DNA from: Ophiodon elongatus
Lineage: Eukaryota > Chordata > Actinopteri > Perciformes > Hexagrammidae
DNA: 64,000 nt
Direction: 5' to 3'
NCBI GenBank assembly: GCA_016806645.1
Contig: JACSYO010001618.1
Span: forward strand, 206,501-270,500
Shown: one piece after another, positions 1-13,904 of the stretch
How the letters are laid out: each line of letters starts with the position of its first letter
Position numbering within the stretch: the stretch's first letter is position 1
Made by a program: the position numbers and the translations under genes
Notes under the pieces: generated by a model
Told to the model about the DNA's origin: nothing
The model's input: the letters and a program-made list of their open reading frames with translations, nothing else
Database searches by the model: none

Positions 1-139
1 GCTTTATTACCACATTGTCTCTGTGATGCTGATCACATTGTCATCAAAGAGTTACAAATAAAATAGCCTGGAAAGGAAAAGGAAAAAAGAAGGAAGAGAT
101 CTCGGAGAAGGAGGGAGAGGAGTGGGTGTCCTACTTTAC
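1..139 (-). other. Intron after exon C, 5' end only
   Basis: The minus-strand donor GTAAAG sits at 134-139. The rest is the first part of the next intron, including a purine-rich stretch at 75-125. Nothing else is seen. Confidence 0.8.
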
Positions 140-199
140 CGTCACACCGTCTTGCCATACATGCTCCTTCTGAAGCAGCTCCGCCTCCCTGGCCAGTTT
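140..199 (-). CDS. cacna2d2: Calcium channel alpha2/delta subunit, internal 60-nt exon (exon C)
   Basis: This exon encodes 20 residues of the extracellular alpha2 part of a voltage-gated calcium channel auxiliary subunit, which promotes surface trafficking of the pore-forming subunit. Read on the minus strand, a TTGTAG acceptor precedes AAACTGGCC and ACG is followed by a GTAAAG donor, so the exon is phase 0 at both ends. The product, KLAREAELLQKEHVWQDGVT, keeps the family pattern L-A-x-x-A-E-x-x-Q-x-x-H-x-W found in alpha2/delta-1 and -2. The QK-x-H-x-WQD spacing fits alpha2/delta-2 best. From memory, the matching exon in mammalian genes has the same 60-nt size. It lies just before the VWA N-terminal domain. 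The next exon is off the left edge. The paralog (2d2 rather than 2d1, and the a or b copy) is inferred from by-eye comparison. Confidence 0.88.
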
Positions 200-1364
200 C
201 TACAAGGAAACACAAAAAACAGCATTGTGTGTGTTAGAAGTCAATAGGACATTGATTTGTGTGTATATCTGTGCATATGTGGGAGAGAGACAGACAAACA
301 GATGGGAATATGGCGGTGACCTTGTTCCCTACAAAAACGGGTACAGCTGTAAATTAGCTGGATAATTCAAAGGATTAGGGAGCGCCAAACCGAAAAACAC
401 TGTCCTCCTTAATCAGTCCAAATTACAGTATTGCACAACAAGCCAACAACTGCTTGTACACTGCTACTTGGTAAATCAGTTACACACAATTGTTAAATGT
501 TTTGAGAAGCTGCAAATTGTTTCTCAAAATTGGCTTTGGTTACAAAGTTATAATGGGAGGTATCTGCATTATTTAAAAAAACAATGGACTTATTAACATT
601 TGAGACACTTGAGAATTGTATCAATATAAATATGTAATTAAATGAGGGAATTGGATGACCATTGGCCAAAAGCATTGTTACATATTGCTGAGGTGATAAT
701 ATATACAGGAGTATTTGTTTGACTGACAGCTAAGCTGAAAGGAGTCTGAGATACTATGCAAACAAACATGTGCAAGTAACACGCCAAGGCACCGACCATT
801 ATCATCAGTGGTACTGAAATAGATACACACCAGTGCAAATCCATACCGACTGATCTTGACATTTACAGGGTTAGTTTTTAAGCCATGTGTACTTTCTCCT
901 GGTTTGTTTGCCAACAAATCAGCATGATACTGTCCATGTTTGTAGGCAGACATTAGCTAGAAAGGTAATGTTTGCTGATTCGTAGCTTTAGCTGCTGTCA
1001 AGTTCTTAGTGTCACAGTTGCATTACAATACAGTTCAAGACAAATGGTTTGATTGACTTTACGTTGGCAACTGAAATGTCTGAACACCATGCCTTGTATA
1101 GACTGAAACTCAATATTCTCTACTAGTATTAGTATTCTCGACTAGTATCAAACACCACTAGCCACTGATGTTGTCTTAAAAGTGTGCTTTAGTAGTCGAA
1201 CATTATTTACCATGATATACCTTAGGTTTATCTCTGAAGAAGCTTAAAGTACATAGGCTTCTCTTATAGGAAGTCATCCAAGTGGCAAATATGGTGAAGC
1301 TTTAGCGTCTCTCTCCCTCCCTACAGCCCTCCCTCTCGTGCCTCAGCATCTAGGTTTTTCCGGG

Positions 1365-1377
1365 CCTCTAGGGGGCG
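1365..1377 (+). promoter_or_regulatory. CTCF-like motif
   Basis: CCTCTAGGGGGCG differs from the CTCF core CCASYAGRKGGCR only at the third base. Motif match alone; occupancy unknown. Confidence 0.3.
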
Positions 1378-3786
1378 ATCTTCCTGTCCTGTTCCTGTCC
1401 CAGAATAGTGTGATCAGCTGTAAAGTCCCATGGGGCCAGGGCCCTGAAATTACTAACCCTATTTAGACTCCTGCTACAGTATGAGCTCATTCATTTGTGG
1501 AGCCACACTGAAGGAACCAGTCCCTTTTCACTGGAGGCGTTTTATCTACCAAAAACACACAAGACATAAACTCTCATTATACTATAAGCTGTCCTATTTC
1601 TATTGAGAGTCCAGCCCACCTCATCTCAGCTGACCATCCCACTCATAGAGACACAGACACAATACTGCTCCACCTCCTTTTAAACACAGACCAGGCCCAG
1701 AATATCATTCCAGGCTCTAGCAGTGTGTATAGGGACGTTCGGGGAGCATAATGATTTCAAATATGTACATACTGTGATATCACTAACCCAATTTTTGAAA
1801 ATGTGGATTCATTCAAGTCGTTTGTGTCATTATGCTTTTGCATTGTGCTTTTAATCACCTGAACAAGCATTAAATAACAACGATAAGATTTATTTAATTT
1901 CCGAATGAGACATTAGGAAACTGAAACAATGAAACGAGGATATAATTATCCCATTTAAATTATTACCAAAGAGTCCATTAGAAAAGACAGTAATTTAGTT
2001 TCATAAAAGAGGGTCAGTCTTCCTAAAGGGCAGCACCATTGTGGTAATCTCTTGATGAAACTATCAACACTACAGTTTTCAATTAGGGATAAACACTGAG
2101 CAGCTGAACAATAATCTCATTGCATTTCCAGCATTTAGAGATTAGCCTGAAAATTAAAGCCATTTTTTATAATATGCAAAGTTGTTTTTGAGGACATGAA
2201 AAAAGAAGTTGCATTTGTTTGAACAGTTTCCACTGTTTTTTTCCTCAACCCTCTGTCATGATCTTTGATCTAGCTACCCTTTCATCCCTTTGGCTCAGTC
2301 TTTTTCTCGGCATTTAATCTGTCAGTAAGAATCTCTACTTTGTCCTTTTAGAAAATCCATTTCTCTCCCCCTGAGTAACCCACGTGTCTTTTTTTCAGTT
2401 CTCTGTTTCTCCAGCTGCTTCTCCCATGGTATTTTTCCTCCCTCTCTCCCTGGTAGGCCACCATTTCTCTAGGACCCTATCTCTTCCCTAGCAGCTTAAT
2501 GCAGTCCCCCTGCTTCAAAACAGCCATGTGTCTTCATGTGTCTTTCCTTCCTCTGTGTTGGCCCAGATGGATGGGCAACACAAACAGCCAATGAATCAGA
2601 GTGAGAGATGTGGGAAGGTGGGGGGCAGGGATATATCATCTATGCTGGTGGCTGGAGCCCAAGCAGCTTAGAACACTGGATGAGCAGAGTGAGATCAGCA
2701 CAGTACAGCACAGATAAGCTCAGTACAGGCCCACACAACACAGCAAATAACACTACAGCACACAGGCACAAAGACCCCAGAAGAGTTGACAACATGAGCA
2801 TGGCACTCTAATGTTGTTGTCATTGTAACCTTGACAGAAAATGCATCACATTGGGTCATTTGTCAGCGAGCCTTAAGGCAAGGTCAAGAACCATAAACAC
2901 AACAATGTAATGGATAGGAGCATGTGAAGTACCTCCCCATCTGCAGCCTTAACCAACACCCAATGGAGCCCGTCGTGTACGCAAACACTGTACATAATAA
3001 TGGTGATAGTGTAATTCTACAAACAGCTCAACTGCAGGCTGTACAGCCCTCGTGATGGCTCCACTGCCCAAGAGCCCTGACAGCGAATAGCCGCGCTCCC
3101 TAACTGTGAACTCACAGAGCAAAAAGACAGCAGAAAAAAAAATGAGAAAAAAAAGCTCAGCATGAGGCGATTAGGATCTTTAATATTCATAACTGTTCAC
3201 TTTGCTCCGTTCCAGAGGGGAGCAGTTTAATCACTCGAAGTCATGTTATTTCTAGGGGAATGACAGGACACAAGGGACGGACGGCGTCATGCTGTGGTGA
3301 GTGCCAACTCGACACCGGGCCGCCTGATTGCTGCAGCCTGTTAGGCCCTTCCACTGAGCATTAACTTAAAGGGCACTCGACACACCACACTGTTGTCTGT
3401 GTGATCTGTAGGGACACTCCAAAACAGCCCTACAATGCGCGTGTTTGAGGGAGAGGGCACTTGAGAAAACACGACGCAGTCTGTACATGTGATTGCAGCC
3501 TTGAATCGAGGTACTCAACATGTTCCAAATGACCCCCTCAGCTCGGTTTCTGGGAACGCTCAAGTCACCTTGGGGACCAAAAGACTGCTTCCTGGTGTAT
3601 GAAACCGTATGAGGTCATATTCATCAAAGACATTGCAAATAAGCAAAAGTTCAATGAAAACTGCAGTTTTTAATGGCTACTGACTTATTCATGTTACATC
3701 AAAATGTCACCACTGTGTCATAGCCGTAAGCGCTGCTCAGTGTTTTGTAGAAGTGCAGAGAGGTGCATTGTCGTGCAGCAGTTGGT

Positions 3787-3800
3787 CCATTAGGGGGCAG
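3787..3800 (+). promoter_or_regulatory. CTCF-like motif
   Basis: CCATTAGGGGGCAG matches the CTCF core except for T at the fourth position, and is followed by CAC. Motif evidence only. Confidence 0.33.
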
Positions 3801-6253
3801 CACACTGAGCGTACCAATGAGTCCCACCAGCAGCAGCAGCAGCAGCCAGTGGAGCCTGTCAGAGTGAGAGCAGTCTGCTTTAAGCTCTTCATTCTGTCTT
3901 CTCCACTCGGCCAGGATTAAGGCCAATCATAGAAATCACTGAGTCAGAACCGTCCCACAATAACAGATGGAGGGACTTTCCACTCCAGAATTTTAAAACA
4001 TCACAGACAAACTCACTTTCATTTCGCCTCGCACCCTTGCCACTGCAACCGCCGTCCCCCACCACCACGACCACCTTTCATTCTCTCGCCATCCCTTTTA
4101 TCACTCCTCTTTGCTCGGCTGTTTTATCCCGCCATCATATGCTGTACTCCATTTCTCTCCATCTGTCTCAGTTTACTGCTCTCAAACTTTCTCCCTCCTC
4201 TAAAGCCATATTAATTCCAACAACACAGTCACAAACCAACTTCAAAATCTTTAATTGACTTCACATAGCACAGAACTCGTCATTGAAGCAGGCATGAAAT
4301 GGGAAGAAGCTTGAAAACCTACAGCAAGTTTTTATAGCTTGCATTATAACAAATTCTTCTAAGCGGCGTAGATGACTTCCCATTTCAAGTTCCAGTAACA
4401 AACTACTATGATAAAAAGAATAGGCTCTCTTCTTCAGAGTGGCCAAACAATGTTAAAGTCCATAATGAGGAGAAATAATGACCCTTAATTCCAGGTCCCT
4501 GGTTGGTTTGCTACTAGTAGCAGGGTATTGTAGTCCTTATTAGCCAACTCTGACAGGGGATCTGCATGGATGGGTGGGAGACCCTGTCTTTGTTCTGTGA
4601 TCAAAAGCCCCCTGTGGCAGGCCCGTTTGCAATTGCTGTGTGTGTAGTGCTATTGTAGCATGTGCTGCGATAATCCCTGCCTTTGTCCCCCCCCCACCCT
4701 CCGATAATCTTCCCCCTCCTCAACGGAAATGTTAACAATTTCTTTTTTGCTTTTCTAGAGCAGAGCATTCGAACTCCACTTTGCTGTTTCCACGGAGACT
4801 GGATCTGGAAGACGCGAGCTGTCACCTTCCCGCGGCAGCAGCAACTCACCAGCTTTTAGAAATCAAACACCAGCTTTCTACACACCACACAGGCCCACAG
4901 AAACACCATGTTTCCACAGAAGATTGCCAGCATTGTGCTAAAGCGTGTGTAGTTCAATTGGACAAGAAAGGCGGCTGTCTTTACTTTGGAACAATACAGT
5001 AACTCTCTGCAGCAGCCAACCTCCCTCATTATCAGTCTTCAGAGCTACACTGAAAATAATCCACCTTGATCATAAGCTCTTGTGTACTAATCAGTCTACT
5101 TTTGACTTTTTAAAATGGATATAATCAAAATACGATTATGTTAGAAACGATGTCATGGGAGCAAATGAGCTAATCTAATATATTACTGACTGCTGAAGTA
5201 TCTCCATGAAAACAATATTAATTTTCATCTAATTGGGGCACTTTTTGTTTCATTTGAGATACAAAATAATATGCATTTCGCTCATTAAATCACAGAGCCT
5301 TTGAAGCTAAGTGGCAGACTCATCATCACAGAACAGGGCCAAAGACATTTTAATTCAATGGAGCAACTACCACTGTAGATTCAATTAAACCTCCTATGGG
5401 AGGAATGCTACAAACAGCTTTATCACATCATTTACTTTACGTATGCCCAGGTCACAATGCACATATCCAGCACACATTTAAAAGACAGAAAAGGTCAAAC
5501 AAGGTCACTGCAGGATCATCGTAGTGAGTCAACACCACACAGACATGCAGCCCGGACGTCTGGCAAGTAGCAAAGTGTCCTACATGCAGGGGCCAGCAGG
5601 GGGCTCAGGGTGAGCGTGCAGGCAGGGGCCAGGATCAGCTCAGTGACATGTGGGTGTCTGGCTGGTTGGGCTCACTGTCCATTGTTTGACAGATAGTCAC
5701 AGACATGCTCAAACTGCTGCCTTCCTTTCCGGCTGTCACTGGTATCAGTCAGACTACAGAGACAGAGTGAGAGGGGAAGGGAGCCTAAAGGTGCCATTTA
5801 CAAAAAAAATAAGATTCAGACGTCTTGTTTCTCTAGCAGTCCGTGAGGCATCGACCTTGCAAGTGACTGAAAAGGAGAAAATTGCATACCCATTGTTTGG
5901 AACAAGTGATAGCTAAAAATGAAATAAGTGACATTCCACTAGAAAGAAACAGAGCACATGACTGCTCTTTTAGTTGGTACATCTGTTAAAGGGTGTGTGC
6001 GATTTCTTGGATGACCTGCTTGTTTTGTCCCTCTCTTCAGCGGGCTAAGTGGGGAGGAGCAGAGCGAAACAGCATCAAGATGCAGAGCAAATGTCTCCTT
6101 GATCAGAGGTGAGAGTGATATATACACACACTCTGCGACACAAACACAACAGAACGAGACTGAGAGCTGCGTACTCTCAGCTACAGCAATCTGTTATTTG
6201 TGTCACATCTTGACAAAAACTGTAGTTATGCCAAAGCACACACATTATGTAAT

Positions 6254-6256
<3 letters not shown>

Positions 6257-6287
<31 letters not shown>
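6257..6287 (+). repeat. (CA)n microsatellite
   Basis: About 15 uninterrupted AC units. It pairs with the TG array 75 bp downstream as an inverted repeat. Confidence 0.98.
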
Positions 6288-6288
<1 letters not shown>

Positions 6289-6359
6289 CATTAACAGGAA
6301 AACAAAGGCAGCGTCTGAAACTCCTCAGCATCTTGTTTGGGAGACAAGCGTGTTTGGAA

Positions 6360-6362
<3 letters not shown>

Positions 6363-6390
<28 letters not shown>
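6363..6390 (+). repeat. (GT)n microsatellite
   Basis: 14 GT units, complementary to the upstream CA array. Together the two could form a hairpin of up to about 28 bp. Confidence 0.98.
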
Positions 6391-7324
6391 TTAATGCATA
6401 TGCACATACACATTAAGACACACTGTCAATCATAACTGGTCACATTTTACACCCACACAAACTTAATTCCACACACTGTACACTTGCAATCAGCCCTCAC
6501 TAATCAACAAGCAATCAATTATACACACATTTGTATTCTCCGTGCCCTTTCCTTTGACAGGCTTAAACTGGATGCAAATACAGTTGGAGAGGGTCAGACG
6601 AGTGTTGTTGAGACAAATGAGAAAATGAAAGGATTTTTGAGGGGTGGTGGGGTAATTTTACGAAGCATTATTAAATCTAAAATACTTTAAATAATGTGTG
6701 ATCAGTGAGTTTGTAAGGACAGCTGTCACATTTTTTCTGTTATATGTAGTTGTCTACAATGGAGAGCAGAAATGGCCATACTGATTCGGACATCACCAGG
6801 AGGGAAAAGGACGCGGTTGGAAAGAGAGAGATAAAACACCATACGATGGTGATTTATTTTTTACACAAACCAATATTATCTCAGTCCATCAGCTTAGCAC
6901 CCTTCCTTTCACCTCACCACAGCACGGTCTGCAATTCAAGGGCAAACAGTTTATTTTTGCTGTCCATTTTTTTGCCCTTTACTTTAATCATCCTCCCTCT
7001 TACTTTAGATTGCTGAATAATGAAAGGAGTTACACATTCATGGCTTATAGGAGGGTTGTTATTCAACTAAAAGGTCATGTTGTGTTACCAAACAGATATT
7101 TTGTGAAGTCTTGCAGATTTACCTCGCTTCCTCTCCTCCTCCTTCTCTGCTACAAAGAAAAAGTGTATGGTATCTGACAAAAGCCTTGTCAAAGTGTCAG
7201 AGAGTCCAATGACAGCAGCTGGTGTTTGACAAAGTGTATCATTGACAGTGTGTGGCCAGGCAATTGTTTGGGATTTACACACATGCGCACACATGAGTAC
7301 ACACCTTCAGTCAAATTCATCCAT

Positions 7325-7326
<2 letters not shown>

Positions 7327-7388
<62 letters not shown>

Positions 7389-7410
7389 GCGCACACACAC
7401 ACACACACAC
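7327..7410 (+). repeat. (CA)n compound microsatellite
   Basis: About 29 CA units, then a CGCACGCG interruption at about 7384-7391, then about 9 more CA units. Open frames through it (His-Thr or Cys-Val runs) are repeat artefacts. Confidence 0.98.
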
Positions 7411-8099
7411 TTCCAGCAGATATAAAAGGAGGAAAAACGTGCAGACACGGACGTCTCTCAAAGCAATTACAGCAGATTGAAACCAAATTAAATTTGAAGC
7501 CTGGAGCAACACCAGCTCCTGAACGTCTATGACAGATATGACAGGGGAGGGAAGGGAGTGCTGCGGGCCCAAAGGGTAGAGGGGCTGTTGGAGAGAGCGG
7601 CAGGTGTGGGTCACAGAGGAAGAGAGAGCTACTTGGATAGGAGAGCAAATACAGACAGAAGTAGGGCAGATAGCTGGCCCCATACAGAGAACAGCAGGAG
7701 GGGTCTCTGCCAGGATTTTAAGGACCGTGCAGATGATTTTACATGTTTTAGACCATTAACTGGAAACTTTGTATTCTATATGGTACTGGCAACTGATTTC
7801 GAAAGCGTACCATATATTTTTGGATTGATTTCCTAGCTTCAGGGCAGCGCTGGTTTACATTAATTTCAATACGGATGTATTTGAGAGCCTTTAAAGTAGC
7901 TTGATATTGGTAATCCATCACAGAAAATGTTTTGTCACCTTTATCATAATGCGCTGACATCTACGACTGGAGAGCCGGGTGCTGAACAGCAACCTCTTAA
8001 ATGCAACAAATGACCAAATTCACACTATCTCTTTTCTTGACATCCATGTTTGCCTATATTGTTTGTGTTGTAGCTCCTGAATGTCATGTTTTTCTGCAG

Positions 8100-10956
8100 C
8101 AGTGATACAAATAATAATAATAAAAATGCACACATTTTCCAATATACACAATTAATGTGGGTTGATTTTCATACTGTATTAATTAAGTACAAATCATTGG
8201 CTGAAAATCAATCTGAACCATGCAAATGCCTAGTAATACCTGGCTATTGCATATAGTGAAAATGCAATGCGTTATCCATGCAAATTATGTTAAATATAGC
8301 ATATCAAGAATTATACAAATAAAATGAATCACTGAGGAAATAATAAAACATGAAGGAAAAACAGCAACACTACTTCCAATAAAAGGACATTTTTACACTG
8401 GAAAATGATACCATGTGAGTAGCAATATACTATAATCTGTAGACCATTTAGCAATCACAAACATGTGCCTGTTACAGGAATACAGATTAGCTCACTTTCC
8501 AGTTCTCCAAGAGATATAATTTTTCCATTTTCATTATTCTAGTCCAAGAAATGACAGGATTAGTTGTGGCGGCTTTTAAACATCTGATGTTATCTTTCTC
8601 TCCTGGGTGAACAATTAATCCCTCTCATTTCCCTTCTTCTCATCATCCTCTCTCTCCCCATCCAGGCTTCATCTTGCCTCCATTTCACTGGTCCTCTCTT
8701 CTTCTCTCTCCCCTTCACAATGTCTATCTCTCCCAGAGGAGATCTTTTTTCACCAGAGAGAAATGGAGCTAAGTGCCTTGGCATTTAAATACCCACATTT
8801 ACTGTGTACTGTGGAGATATATGAAAGCACACAGTGATGGGTTTCTGTAATCACTTGTCACTGTTCATACAGTATGTTCACACACTTACAATTCAACACT
8901 TCATCAGCACTTTAGCTGCTTTGGAAATTCTTGTGTACGTTGTTTCTGAAATGTATAATTTACTTTAGTCATCCAGATCCAGAAAAAAAATCATGTTTAG
9001 ATCTGTCGTATTTGTAAATCCATTCAATTCAATTTCCATTAGCAAAAACAATATTAGATAGATCTATAATTGCAGATACAGTATGATGACATTGCAAATG
9101 TCAATATGTCTTCTGACTAACAAATGAAGCCATTGTTTTCACTGTGTGGAGTATGACCAGCTTGCTAGCAGGTTTCATATGTTAATGCAAACAACATCTG
9201 GTTAACAATGTAAATGTTTGATCACTCTGCTGTGGCTCGTCCCCATCAAGTCTATTCTCCTCGGTCACAGAGGGATGATTCTCTGAATATCCAACATGTG
9301 CTGAAAGTGGTGGTACCATAATGTAGGATCTCCAATTTATAAAAATATATCCACACCCGAATACACAAGGGGATAACTGTGAAAAAAATTACGAAATGTG
9401 TAAAGGTTTGGAAGACAAATAATAATCTCATTCCAAATTATTGCATGCAAAATTATACCTCATTCCATCTTTTTCATTTTAAACTCTCATGATGCCGATT
9501 TTCTCCCTCCCCGTCCTGTCTAAGAAAATAATCCCATAGCTTTCTTTTCATGTCTGTCAGATGCGGATTGAGCATGCTCTATTTTCTGAGCTGATAATTC
9601 ACTAGAGTGACTGATAATACTGTATATGATGTTGTATTTTATTAGTAAAATATCATCTGGAGTTCAAAGCACCATACAACATCCATCTGCATGCAATAAT
9701 ACTACTCTTAACGTTTGTTACGACCACAGATTGTATAAACATCATTGCTACATATTGAGGAAGAGTTTGTCAAAAGGCCTGTCGTCACACAGTGAGGCAG
9801 CATATTGTCATTGTTTTGTCATTGTATTGCAACTTGTCAGTTACACAACCCAGCTGACACATTGGTGACTAGCTTGCCAACTAACAAGGTAAAACATGTA
9901 AATAGGACGTATTTAGGGCGGTTGAATAGCATATTTGAGAGAAGCTAACCTTCCACCCGGCTTCATTAAATATTTCATGTTTCCACCCATTTCAATGCAC
10001 ATTTACGTACAAAAACAGCTTGAGAAAATGATTAGTATTCAAATACACAATGCAGTACTCCCTGTTATATGCCAACGCTAAAAAGAATGACCTATAAGTA
10101 AAGTGTAGCCATTAGGTCTAAGATATATGGAGTAACTGCAATGTACCATGTTCGAATCGATCCAGAACATTATCATGTCATCCCTCTTTCTGCCCTCTAT
10201 GTTTGCTGAAAAGAATGCTAAATGATGCATGAAGACAGAGACAAATCCATTCAATACATTGACATTCATGCTTGCTAAGTGAGGAACATATGAAATTCCA
10301 CTTCACGCTTGTTTAATTACCATGTGTAATCTTTTTACAACCTCTTGAAAATAGTCATATATTTTCTTCTTAGAAATTTGCTTAAAATATGTGCATTTGA
10401 TTGGACACACAATTACTGCTCAAACACATCAACGTATGGATGAAATGGAGGTGTTCACCTGACCTCGGATAAATTAAATATGGTGCAGACTGTTTTTTTA
10501 ATGATAACTACCTTGGAGTTTCTTTTTATGACAGTTCATTTTTTTATTCTATGCAATTGGAATTTAATGGAAAAGCTCCACTGTACTGTATATCCCCCGG
10601 ACAAGTTGCAAATCACCAGACACACGTTGTTAAAGACAACTGCATCATCATACGTAAACCCACTGACACAATAAAGTAATATTTTAGAAATCTTAAAGAA
10701 ATCATAATTACAATAATTAAAGATGGAAAATTTACTTCACAGTGTTTGTGACGCATCAAGACAGAATTGGACTTTATTTATATAGATTTATGCTGACCAT
10801 GAGAGTAAAGCAGTGCTCAGGATAAATGAACGAGACGACAAGAAGTAGAGCCCAGGGCGTACGAGGCCGTTCCCAAGTCTAATCAGCCAAACAAAACACA
10901 CAGTCCAGACGTCTTAGACTCAATTTTAAACTTATGCACACATGTAAAGACTCAGA

Positions 10957-10958
<2 letters not shown>
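8100..10958. other. Intronic, no gene seen
   Basis: AT-rich sequence with an AAT-rich run near 8110 and a 10-bp inverted repeat (TTGATTTTCA) near 8162-8211. No exon or transposon recognised. Confidence 0.6.

Positions 10959-11022
<64 letters not shown>
10959..11022 (+). repeat. (CA)n microsatellite
   Basis: About 32 uninterrupted CA units. Confidence 0.98.
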
Positions 11023-11025
<3 letters not shown>

Positions 11026-12398
11026 GGCAGTCACCCAGAACAAAGATGCATAAAAGCCATCCACATACGTGTATTTTTTAAAGAACCCAGGCACTCAGCG
11101 TTGTTGAAGGGCAGGGAATGAAAATGCCTTATTTAAATCTGCCTGCTGTTGTATTCAGTATCATTACAGACCAGCATTGGTCAAAGATTATACTGCGCAG
11201 CACTGTCTGTGTCTATGAAGTCAATTTACTCAACGGCATTTTCAGTTTCTCATTACCTGAGTAGTAAACATTGAGTGCCTTTTATCTCACCTATAACGTG
11301 CTAAACATATCTCCTGTTAGGGAAACAACAGGCTGGCACAAAGACAGATACACAATAAAAAAGACCAATGTAGAATATGTAAAATTACTGAAAAACCCTT
11401 ATGGGAGAGAAATAAATGGTGAACGATAAAAGGAGGGAAAGTAGATGAATTTAAGAAGATGAAGAAAGCAAAAGTGTGACAGAGGAAGAGAGAGAGAGAA
11501 GGAGGGATCTAGGTAGCGCTGAAGCAGTCTAACCTTGACAGAGAGCATCTTCTGACAAGCATCTGCCTCCTGTAATAATTTAGAAATAATCTCCATCCAC
11601 AAAGGCCCAGCAGTCTGGCAGAGCAAATGCTCTGTGCCTGATCGATCACTCCGATTCAGCCAGCTGCCGGTCTCTGTGTGCGCAGGACCAACATCGATCT
11701 CAGGCCTTCCCCCGCCCCTCCCTCTCCCTCCACCCAGAGTAGGATGATAAAGTGAGGAAGAGGATGAAAAGGTGAGACTACAAATGGGGGTAGTGATGTC
11801 AAACTGAGAATAACTAAAAGGGATATAGAAGTGAGATTCAAATGATTTCAGGAATGATAGTGCAAAATCAAATTATAAAAAAATTGAAAACAAACATTTT
11901 ATAACAAACACTCGATGCAACTCCACCAAACTGAATGTAGGCGATTATGCTGCTCCACCATGGTGCTCTGCTTTATGGAAAATATTCACCTGCAACTGAC
12001 GGCCCTTTTGCTGAGAGTTTTTGGAGGTGCAGTAGACGGCCACCCAGCCTCTGACACGAGGAATACACACCAGCACACACAGGCACGTCCCATCAACACA
12101 TCCAATTACTACTCAGTTGTGACAGCATTAACTGCCACTGTGCATTTGGCCCCTAGCAATTAATTGACTTTTAAATAGTCTGCCATTAGCACCAATTTAA
12201 AAGAATAGATGTACTCCTCCGCCTTCACTTAGCATAGTTTGCCGTGGCTGCCCTTAAGACGCAACTCCACCGATTCATCTGAAATGGTCGTGCAGCAAGT
12301 GAGGGAGGGTTCAAAACAAGACTGAGGACAAATGAACAATCTAAAATATGTCATTATCATGCACATAGAGGTTAACATTGAAACACCTGTGTCCAGTG

Positions 12399-12547
<149 letters not shown>

Positions 12548-12619
12548 TATAACCTAATCTTTTCAAGTTTTGTCTGATGTAATGGGACAGCAAGGAATAT
12601 ATTTGTCATGGAGATGCAG

Positions 12620-12651
12620 ACCCTGTACTCACACTTAGGTGAGTACAGGGT
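12620..12651. repeat. Perfect 13-bp hairpin
   Basis: ACCCTGTACTCAC at 12620-12632 is exactly complementary to GTGAGTACAGGGT at 12639-12651, with a 6-base loop and T's after the 3' arm. In a vertebrate intron it is not evidence of a bacterial-type terminator. Confidence 0.9.
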
Positions 12652-13074
12652 TTTTGGCCAGTTCAGTCGTTCTGCGTGATAAAAACTACCTAAAATGGCA
12701 AAAAAAACCATACATTTATTTGACGTGTACTTTTTTGTTTGGCTCATTTCAGGGGAAAGGGCTAATGACCTTTATTGCAGCCGGCCACCAGGGAGCTATC
12801 AAGATGTTTTGGCTTCAATTTTGGGAAGCTGTCATGTCGTCCACCTTTTAATACAATCTATGATAGTGTACAATATTCAGTATTATAAACTGTACAGTAT
12901 GAGAAGGGGGGTGAGGGTGGTAGGTCAAATGGTAGAGGCTTATTGTGATAAGCTGAACCTGAGCTTGTAAGTTGGTAATCAATGATAGGGATTAATGAGT
13001 ATCAAAGAGAAGAAAAGGAGTCTGGTTGCTTTTATCTGAGGTTGCAAAGATTACAGGAGCAAAGGACACACATG

Positions 13075-13093
13075 AAAGAGAGAGAGAGAGAGA
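13075..13093 (+). repeat. (GA)n run
   Basis: Short GA dinucleotide tract. Confidence 0.9.
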
Positions 13094-13632
13094 AACATGA
13101 GGGGAGGGAGAGACAGTAAAAGAGGGGTACAGAGTGAGATAATTATTATCGTAGTGGTGGTTTTCCAAGGTCAATATTTGAGATTCTCCTCAACTCTCTC
13201 GCCCCTCCCAACCCTTCCTTCAGTACTTCCTCTCTCCACCCCTGCCTCCAGGCAAACTCCTATTTTACCGTATACCTTCTTCTCTCGTTGCACCATCTTT
13301 TCCCTGTCACTCATTCAGCAGAGGATGGCAGTGTCTCATTCCCCTGGTCACTGCCTCGATTGAGGCAAAGCTATAGCTGACAGCTGCCGTATAGCTTTTC
13401 AAACACAGGATGAATTAAATGGGCAATAAACAAACAAACAGGCCTTCTGTCTGTGTAGTTTGGGGAGCCACCTGTCAGTCAGCAAAATAACAAGTTAACT
13501 GTGCATCAAACCACATCTCCGAGCCCCTACTTCATTGGCCTGTATGAAAGTACACTTGCCAATCATGAAAAGTGTTAGGTCATTATGTTATGACAGGCTG
13601 TCAACGCTCAAGACAGTGGGGTAGAAAACAAG

Positions 13633-13667
13633 AATGAGGAAGAGGAAGAGGAAGAGGAAGAGGAGGT
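13633..13667 (+). repeat. (GAAGAG)n hexamer tandem repeat
   Basis: About five copies of the six-base purine unit AGGAAG, ending in GAGGAGG. Confidence 0.92.
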
Positions 13668-13904
13668 AGGCATAGGGCTGCAAAGGAGAGGCAGTTTAAT
13701 AACACAAAACTCCTCCTGAAGACTTTAGTACACAAGATACTAAGATAATTTAGACATTCAGTGCATTAAAAACAGCAATAAACACATGTGAGGTTCCAAA
13801 AGGTTTTCAATTTTTTTAGATTCGTGAATACCATGAAGTCACAGTGAAACGTAATGTGACCGTTTCCAGGTAAAACAGTCGACTGTATGTGTGCAACGTA
13901 CAGT

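Larger units (their letters stand above)
200..6256. other. Intronic, no gene seen
   Basis: AT-rich unique-looking sequence. It contains CTCF-like motifs near 1365 and 3787, a C-rich run at about 4687-4695, and a short CAG run at about 3830-3846. No exon or recognisable transposon was seen. Confidence 0.6.

Noticed and set aside
7189..7683. 164-residue minus-strand open frame, and similar long frames at 12229-12747, 18181-18428, 48618-49354
   Set aside because: They are open only because CA/TG dinucleotide arrays give stop-free Cys-Val or His-Thr runs; no domain or splice context.
12639..12656. Hairpin plus T-run as a rho-independent terminator
   Set aside because: Bacterial terminators do not apply in a vertebrate intron.
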